This document shows, piece after piece, positions 1-3,457 of a DNA stretch of 6,659 nucleotides. The notes beneath the pieces were generated by a model that saw only the letters and a list, made by a program, of their open reading frames with translations, had not been told where the DNA came from and did no database searches. A program made the translations under genes and the position numbers. Position 1 is the stretch's first letter. Each line of letters starts with the position of its first letter. Source of the stretch: Chloroflexota bacterium (GTDB taxonomy: Bacteria > Chloroflexota > Anaerolineae > B4-G1); contig JAUVSX010000177.1 of NCBI GenBank assembly GCA_030596915.1, forward strand, positions 1 through 6,659, written 5' to 3'.

Positions 1-48
1 GGCAACGATGAAATCGGCGTCATCGTCAATGACAAGGATCCTAGACAT
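1..48 (-). CDS. Response regulator receiver protein, first 16 residues only
   Basis: An ATG at 48-46 on the minus strand opens a frame reading MSRILVIDDDADFIVA before the window ends. The hydrophobic beta-1 strand followed by an Asp triplet (D8-D10) is the classic start of a CheY-like receiver domain, where these acidic residues bind Mg2+ for phosphoryl transfer to a later Asp. A strong ribosome site (GGAGG, 59-55) lies 6 bases upstream, inside the last codons of the oxidoreductase gene, and only 2 bases separate that gene's stop from this ATG. The two genes are therefore very likely co-transcribed and translationally linked. Output domain, partner kinase and true length are outside the window. 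The receiver identification rests on 16 residues, but the pattern is characteristic. Confidence 0.75.
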   Translation of the reverse strand, partial: MSRILVIDDDADFIVA

Positions 49-50
49 GG

Positions 51-1400
51 CTAGCCTCCGCGCTCCCGCATTCGCTGGATAGCCATCTCCGCGGCGTTCA
101 CCATATGGTAGGCGACGGGCGAGGCCGTCAGCGCCGGGTGAGTGCCTGTCTGAAACATCGCGATGTCCTCCGCCGTCATACGGTTCTGTACGCAGGCCGA
201 GATGGCATTGATGATCTCGCCGGCTGCGGGGCCACCCATCACCTGCCCGCCCAGAAGCACGCCGGAATTGCGCTCGAACACAAGCTTGACCTTGGTGGCT
301 GCTGCGCCAGGCATGATACCGGGATGGCGGTTGGGACCTGCCACGGTTGCGGCAACCACGTCGTAGCCGCGCTTCGTGGCCATCCCCTCGGTCAAGCCGG
401 CAGTTGCCAGCGCCATCGTCCCGACTGCGGTGGACCAAACGCCGACCGTGCCCACGTTTTCGCGCCTGAGCCCGAAGAGATTGGCTCCAGCGATGCGCGC
501 CTCCAGAGTGGCGATGGATGCCAGCTTCAACGGTGATGGCCCACCACCAAAGAACGATATCTTCTCGGCACAGTCGCCACAGGCGAAGATGCTCGTGTCC
601 GAGGTCTGCATCGTCCGATCCACCGCAATCCCACCCGTTAGACCAAGTCGCAATCCTGCGGCCTTCGCCAGGTCCACGTTGGCCACCGCCCCGATGCCCA
701 GGACCACGACGTCAGCCATGATCTCACCGCCATCGGACAGGATGACCTTCTCCACCCGCCCGTTTCCGGCGATCCGCTCTACTCTGGTTGCGGTGCGAAG
801 GTTGACCCCGCGCGACTTCAGCACTTCCTCCATCTCGCAGCAGAATTCCTCGTCGTATGCTAGTGCAAGGCAGTGGGGCAGGATTTCCACGATGGTGATG
901 TTCTTGTCGCCTATCTTGTTGATCTCATCAGCGAGCTCGATCCCGATGAACCCACCGCCAACAATCACGACGTCCGTGGCTGCCTTGAGGTGCTGCTGGA
1001 GGGCGGCCAGGGCCTCGACGTCTTTCGCCGCCGTGTATACACCATCGAGGTCAAACCCCGGAATCGGTGGCATCGCGGGCCTTGAGCCCGTGGCGATGAT
1101 CATCCGCTCGTATTCCACGTCGCCAGCCGAGGTGTGCAGAACCCTGCGCTCCCGATCTATGTCCTTGGCCTCCGCGATCAGCAGATCGATGTTGTTCTTC
1201 TCAAGCACTGCGTCCCCAACGAGGTTCTTCTGGGGACTGCCCAGCGTGCCGAAGATATAGGGTATGCCGCACGGTATTAGCACCTGCTTCTCTTGGCGGA
1301 CCAGGAGAATCGTCCTGTCGGGGTAGTGACGCCGCGCCGTGATCGCGGCGGTAAGCCCGGCGGCACTGCCGCCTATGACGACTACGTCAGCCTTCCGCAT
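51..1400 (-). CDS. FAD-dependent pyridine nucleotide-disulfide oxidoreductase (NADH oxidase / CoA-disulfide reductase-like)
   Basis: A 449-residue cytosolic flavoprotein of the single-cysteine branch of the pyridine nucleotide-disulfide oxidoreductases, probably using NADH to reduce a disulfide, persulfide, sulfur or oxygen substrate. Visible order: FAD-binding GGSAAG (10-15); IPCGIPY with the candidate redox Cys44; ATGSRP (104-108 region); a second dinucleotide fold GGGFIG (148-153) ending in Glu172, which favours NADH over NADPH; the second FAD motif FACGDCAE (273-279); and a C-terminal dimerisation domain from about 330. The Cys is alone at position 44, as in CoA-disulfide reductases and Nox enzymes, not a CxxxxC pair. 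The APPYS-like tail of canonical CoA-disulfide reductases is absent; the end reads THPALTASP, so the substrate stays open. Extra cysteines 187, 188, 274 and 277 are noted. The ATG start is supported by AAAGGAG (1413-1407) 6 bases upstream. The DUF89 gene lies 151 bases upstream and the response regulator directly downstream. Confidence 0.88.
   Translation of the reverse strand: MRKADVVVIGGSAAGLTAAITARRHYPDRTILLVRQEKQVLIPCGIPYIFGTLGSPQKNLVGDAVLEKNNIDLLIAEAKDIDRERRVLHTSAGDVEYERMIIATGSRPAMPPIPGFDLDGVYTAAKDVEALAALQQHLKAATDVVIVGGGFIGIELADEINKIGDKNITIVEILPHCLALAYDEEFCCEMEEVLKSRGVNLRTATRVERIAGNGRVEKVILSDGGEIMADVVVLGIGAVANVDLAKAAGLRLGLTGGIAVDRTMQTSDTSIFACGDCAEKISFFGGGPSPLKLASIATLEARIAGANLFGLRRENVGTVGVWSTAVGTMALATAGLTEGMATKRGYDVVAATVAGPNRHPGIMPGAAATKVKLVFERNSGVLLGGQVMGGPAAGEIINAISACVQNRMTAEDIAMFQTGTHPALTASPVAYHMVNAAEMAIQRMRERGG
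55..59 (-). promoter_or_regulatory. Ribosome binding site of the response regulator gene
   Basis: GGAGG on the minus strand, 6 bases before the ATG at 48-46. It lies within the terminal codons of the upstream oxidoreductase gene, so ribosomes finishing that gene pass over it. It supports the ATG at 48 as the true start. Confidence 0.75.
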
Positions 1401-1421
1401 TGTTTGCTCCTTTGTATGGTG

Positions 1422-1465
1422 TGTCCATAGCCTGACTGATGTCCATCAAATGCAACGTGTGTCCA
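1422..1465. repeat. Three TGTCCA motifs upstream of the oxidoreductase gene
   Basis: TGTCCA occurs at 1422-1427, 1440-1445 and 1460-1465, with starts 18 and 20 bases apart (roughly two helical turns). The middle copy is part of a 12-bp dyad TGATG-TC-CATCA (1437-1448). On the minus strand the motif reads TGGACA, and the first copy has the wider form CTATGGACA, identical to the bases around the -35 box of the DUF89 promoter (2561-2553). This may be a binding-site array or part of an internal promoter. No good -10 box was found at the right distance, so the function is inferred. Confidence 0.4.
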
Positions 1466-1480
1466 CGAGACGCTCGGAAG

Positions 1481-1513
1481 AGGCTGACCCCCGGCTTGAA
1501 GACCAGCCTGGTC
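1481..1513. repeat. Overlapping inverted repeats in the DUF89-oxidoreductase gap
   Basis: GACCAG-C-CTGGTC (1501-1513) is a perfect 13-base interrupted palindrome. AGGCTG (1481-1486) can instead pair with CAGCCT (1504-1509), so two mutually exclusive hairpins are possible in a transcript crossing the gap. There is no T-run after either, so they do not look like intrinsic terminators. They could be an operator, a processing site or chance. Confidence 0.35.
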
Positions 1514-1551
1514 ACCACCCATCACCCACCGCGCGTCCGCTTACACCGTAC

Positions 1552-2403
1552 TCACACCAGTTGCCCTCCCTGCCTCAGCACGATGCTCCTCACAGGCACG
1601 TCCAGATCGCGCGCGATGACCGGGCACTTGGTCTGGAGCAGGAAGAACAGCCTGGCGCCTTCCTCGCTCAACGTCTCATAGTTGGCCTGCCCCTTGGCTA
1701 TGACAAGTTCGGCCTCCCGATACAGCCCAAGAAACTCCTTCGTGCAGCCGTCCAGGATTGTGCCAGCCGCGTCCGAGCCGGTGCTGACGACCTCTGCCAC
1801 CTGGTCAATCCCGGCTGCGAGCGCGTCCTCCCGCGTGGCGTCGTTCAGGATGGGCGCCCCCTTGACAGCGTAGACCACGGGGACCGGCAGCTCCTCGATC
1901 AGCAGCCGGTCGAAGACCGTCTCCCCGGCGTTGTCGGCCAGAAAGAGCACGTGGTCGACGCGGGTGAGGGCCTCTCGCAGTGCCAAGCCGTCATCGATCG
2001 CGAACGGCTGAGCCAGCACGCGTTGGACCGTCTCAGCTAGATCGTATTGCTGCGCTGGTCCGAAGTCGATGATGTTGCCAGCGATACTCAGCCGCACCGC
2101 TGTATCCAGCCTGTCTTCCGCCCCAGCAAGCACTGATTGCATCCACGGGTAGAGGGCCAGCCCCTCACGCGCGCCGGCTTCCTTGACCTCCCGGTACGGA
2201 TCGCTACTGCCAACCTCCTGCCGCACGATCCGGTGTACCTGGCTGCCGATCACAGGCGGCACATCCGAGGAGTCAGCCCGTTGCAGCAGGTCGAAGACGC
2301 GGTTCAACACCGCCCTCTGCTGGCATTCGCTCGCTCCGGCCATGCGCGCCGCCTCCAGCGCTTGGCGCACGAAGCAAGGGTAACAGTCCAGGTAGGTTCT
2401 CAT
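1552..2403 (-). CDS. DUF89 / ARMT1-like damage-control phosphatase family protein
   Basis: A 283-residue protein with the hallmarks of the stand-alone prokaryotic DUF89 family: an N-terminal CYPC motif (Cys7, Cys10), AGNIIDF (108-114), the metal-binding LADNAGE segment (Asp157, Asn158, Glu161), VKGAPILNDAT (180-190), AKGQANYE (236-243) and LLQTKCPVIA (255-264). Family members are metal-dependent phosphatases thought to remove surplus or damaged phosphometabolites (sugar phosphates, phosphopantetheine-type compounds); the substrate here cannot be read from sequence. The frame stays open upstream to 2559, but the conserved family start MRTYLDCYPC begins at the ATG at 2403, and the extra 52 residues are Arg/Gly-rich and unlike the family, so the shorter start is chosen. 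The nearest ribosome-site candidate is AGGA (2416-2413), 9 bases upstream. The gene heads the minus-strand group and has its own promoter at 2558-2530. Confidence 0.87.
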   Translation of the reverse strand: MRTYLDCYPCFVRQALEAARMAGASECQQRAVLNRVFDLLQRADSSDVPPVIGSQVHRIVRQEVGSSDPYREVKEAGAREGLALYPWMQSVLAGAEDRLDTAVRLSIAGNIIDFGPAQQYDLAETVQRVLAQPFAIDDGLALREALTRVDHVLFLADNAGETVFDRLLIEELPVPVVYAVKGAPILNDATREDALAAGIDQVAEVVSTGSDAAGTILDGCTKEFLGLYREAELVIAKGQANYETLSEEGARLFFLLQTKCPVIARDLDVPVRSIVLRQGGQLV

Positions 2404-2529
2404 CCTCGGTAGTCCTGTACGCTCGTCCGGCCGTCGTCTGTCCCGACCAGGCGACGGATGTCGTGGGCCGCTCTGCCTCGATGTCCGGACCCTTTCTCCT
2501 TGTCTCTCCCCGAGCAATCCACGGCCCAC

Positions 2530-2558
2530 ATTGTACCACACTAAGTGCAAGCTGTCCA
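2530..2558 (-). promoter_or_regulatory. Sigma-70-type promoter of the DUF89 gene
   Basis: On the minus strand, TGGACA (2558-2553, 5 of 6 to consensus) and TACAAT (2535-2530, 5 of 6) are separated by exactly 17 bases. Transcription would start near 2523, giving a leader of about 120 bases before the ATG at 2403. Position and orientation suit the DUF89-oxidoreductase-response regulator group. Confidence 0.65.
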
Positions 2559-2572
2559 TAGACAGAGTGCAC
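2545..2572. promoter_or_regulatory. Nested inverted repeat over the DUF89 promoter -35 box
   Basis: Outer arms GTGCA (2545-2549) and TGCAC (2568-2572) enclose inner arms CTGTC (2552-2556) and GACAG (2561-2565) around a CATA centre. All arm pairs are perfect; only the 2-base AG spacers break the symmetry. The 28-bp dyad covers the -35 hexamer and the start of the spacer, a typical place for a repressor or activator dimer. The regulator is unknown. Confidence 0.5.
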
Positions 2573-2697
2573 CTAATGCGAAGGGAGTTCGGGTAGTGGA
2601 GCTCCGGGAGGAGGCAGACGTGCGCTCACACCGGCACAGGTGTGTTCCAGTTCTTGGGGCGATCCTCCACCGCTCCACACGTAGGGCTGTCGGGCTG
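2559..2697. other. Left part of the divergent intergenic region
   Basis: No convincing gene is seen here. Two small palindromes are present: GGAGCTCC (2598-2605) and a hairpin with arms CACACC (2627-2632) and GGTGTG (2639-2644) around a 6-base loop. GATCCTCCACCGC (2661-2673) is an imperfect inverse complement (11 of 13) of 2736-2748, so it could compete with the folding of the structured element that follows. Open frames through this stretch have no recognisable protein character. Confidence 0.4.
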
Positions 2698-2790
2698 GGG
2701 TGCACTTCAGGGACTGGACGACGCAGCGTCACTGCGTGGCGGAGGATCACCGGGTCGCACTGGGCGTTGGCCCCGGCATGAAATGCACCC
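2698..2790. other. Candidate branched stem-loop element upstream of the arsR-type promoter
   Basis: GGGTGCACTTCA (2698-2709) pairs with TGAAATGCACCC (2779-2790), 11 of 12 positions. Inside lie hairpin A, ACGCAG (2721-2726) with CTGCGT (2732-2737) and a 5-base loop, and hairpin B, GGGC (2762-2765) with GCCC (2770-2773) and a GTTG loop. Hairpin B has an alternative, CCGGG (2750-2754) with CCCGG (2772-2776). The whole folds like a three-way junction and ends 16 bases before the -35 box of the metal-regulator promoter. There is no T-run, so it is not an intrinsic terminator. Whether it is transcribed is unknown. Confidence 0.4.
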
Positions 2791-2805
2791 GCACGCACGA
2801 AACCC

Positions 2806-2834
2806 TTGACGAAAGCACGCTGCTGTGGTAATAT
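2806..2834 (+). promoter_or_regulatory. Sigma-70-type promoter of the ArsR-family regulator and metal ATPase unit
   Basis: TTGACG (2806-2811, 5 of 6) and TAATAT (2829-2834, 4 of 6, an A+T-rich -10) are separated by exactly 17 bases. Transcription should start near 2841, about 47 bases before the GTG start of the regulator. The -10 box is overlapped by the operator-like palindrome at 2831-2854. Confidence 0.8.
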
Positions 2835-2854
2835 ATGAACGCTTGCTCATATAT
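2831..2854. promoter_or_regulatory. ArsR/SmtB-type operator palindrome
   Basis: Perfect 8-bp arms ATATATGA (2831-2838) and TCATATAT (2847-2854) flank an 8-base centre ACGCTTGC. The core TGAACGCTTGCTCA has the TGAA/TGAGC-N-TTCA/GCTCA shape of operators bound by SmtB/CzrA-class repressors. It overlaps the -10 box and covers the expected transcription start, so bound repressor would block RNA polymerase. Confidence 0.8.
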
Positions 2855-2875
2855 CTCCATGCGATTAGTGAGATC

Positions 2876-2884
2876 GGGAGAGGA
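2876..2884 (+). promoter_or_regulatory. Ribosome binding site deciding the regulator's GTG start
   Basis: GGGAGAGGA, with GGAG (2877-2880) 7 bases before the GTG at 2888. It favours 2888 over the in-frame GTG at 2825, which lies upstream of the -10 box and operator and would not be in the transcript. Confidence 0.7.
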
Positions 2885-2887
2885 CCC

Positions 2888-3256
2888 GTGAAACCAGGTG
2901 TGGATATCAGCGCTGAGTGCGAGTTCTCCGGCACGGATGGCGCGCGCGTCCAGGAGACTCAGGGGAAGCTGCTCGACGATCTGACTGCCTCCAAGTTAGC
3001 TCGGACCTTCAAGGCGCTCAGTGATCCCACGCGGGTGCGCATACTCTCCGCCCTTTCGCAGCGTGAGTTGTGCGTACACGAGCTCGCAGCCTCTCTCGAG
3101 ATGAGCCAGTCGGCCATCTCCCATCAACTGCACACGTTGCGCGACATGCGCCTGGTCCGCTTTCGCAAGGAGGGTCGCCACGTGTACTATGCGTTGGACG
3201 ATGAGCACATTGAGGTCCTGTTCCAATGCGGGCTGGACCACGTCGAGCATGAGTGA
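2888..3256 (+). CDS. ArsR/SmtB-family metal-sensing transcriptional repressor (CzrA/SmtB-like)
   Basis: A 122-residue winged-helix DNA-binding protein of usual family length. FKALSDPTRVRILSAL (41-56) is the typical core opening; ELCVHELAASLEMSQSAISH (60-79) is the alpha-3/recognition-helix region, and the wing RFRKEGRHVYYALDD follows. The C-terminal helix carries Asp105, His107, His118 and His121, the same spacing (+2, +11, +3) as the alpha-5 Zn site of CzrA, where the pairs come from opposite subunits; SmtB has Glu at the last position. This predicts release from DNA on Zn2+ (or Co2+). Cys62 and His64 sit where CadC has its CxC pair, and Cys11 lies in the N-terminal arm, so a second alpha-3N-type site is possible. 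The GTG start is chosen for its ribosome site. It should repress its own promoter and, through readthrough, the ATPase gene. Confidence 0.92.
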   Translation: MKPGVDISAECEFSGTDGARVQETQGKLLDDLTASKLARTFKALSDPTRVRILSALSQRELCVHELAASLEMSQSAISHQLHTLRDMRLVRFRKEGRHVYYALDDEHIEVLFQCGLDHVEHE

Positions 3257-3457
3257 CTCCGGGACAGCCGCTGCCGCCCTTCCTTGAGATGATATCTGCG
3301 TAATGGCTCATACATTCAAGCCGCATCCAGAACCATTCAGAACGCTCATGTGTCGCTCTGGTACCACCCCGCGCAGTCCCTGTTCAGAGCGGCCGATCCG
3401 GGAGGCGCGCGGCCCGCGCGTGGACCGTAATGTCCTCCCTGCCAGACGAGGAAGACT
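3257..3457 (+). other. Gap between regulator and ATPase genes with a GC-rich hairpin
   Basis: This 201-base gap holds no recognised gene and no convincing promoter or terminator. A perfect hairpin, CGCGCG (3406-3411) and CGCGCG (3415-3420) with a GCC loop, lies 37 bases before the ATPase start and could shape translation or mRNA decay. GAACGCTCAT (3340-3349) resembles a compressed form of the operator core at 2838-2850. A 52-codon open frame (3303-3461) overlaps the ATPase start; see findings. Confidence 0.4.
3448..3454 (+). promoter_or_regulatory. Ribosome binding site of the ATPase GTG start
   Basis: GAGGAAG, with GAGGA (3448-3452) 5 bases upstream of the GTG at 3458. The nearby ATG at 3430 is in another frame, so GTG 3458 is the best start. 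Confidence 0.7.

Noticed and set aside
2404..2559. 52-residue N-terminal extension of the DUF89 protein
   Set aside because: It would begin inside the promoter (-35 box at 2553-2558), is Arg/Gly-rich and unlike the family; the conserved start MRTYLDCYPC is at 2403.
2541..2798. Minus-strand 85-residue and overlapping plus-strand 78-residue frames in the divergent intergenic region
   Set aside because: Both cross the nested dyad and the stem-loop element, have Arg/Ser-rich random composition and show no motif or ribosome site.
2825..2887. Earlier GTG start of the ArsR-family regulator
   Set aside because: It lies upstream of the -10 box and operator, so it would not be on the transcript; GTG 2888 has a good ribosome site.
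3284..3313. Separate promoter for the ATPase (TTGAGA at 3284-3289)
   Set aside because: No acceptable -10 box at 16-18 bases; readthrough from 2806-2834 is the simpler explanation.
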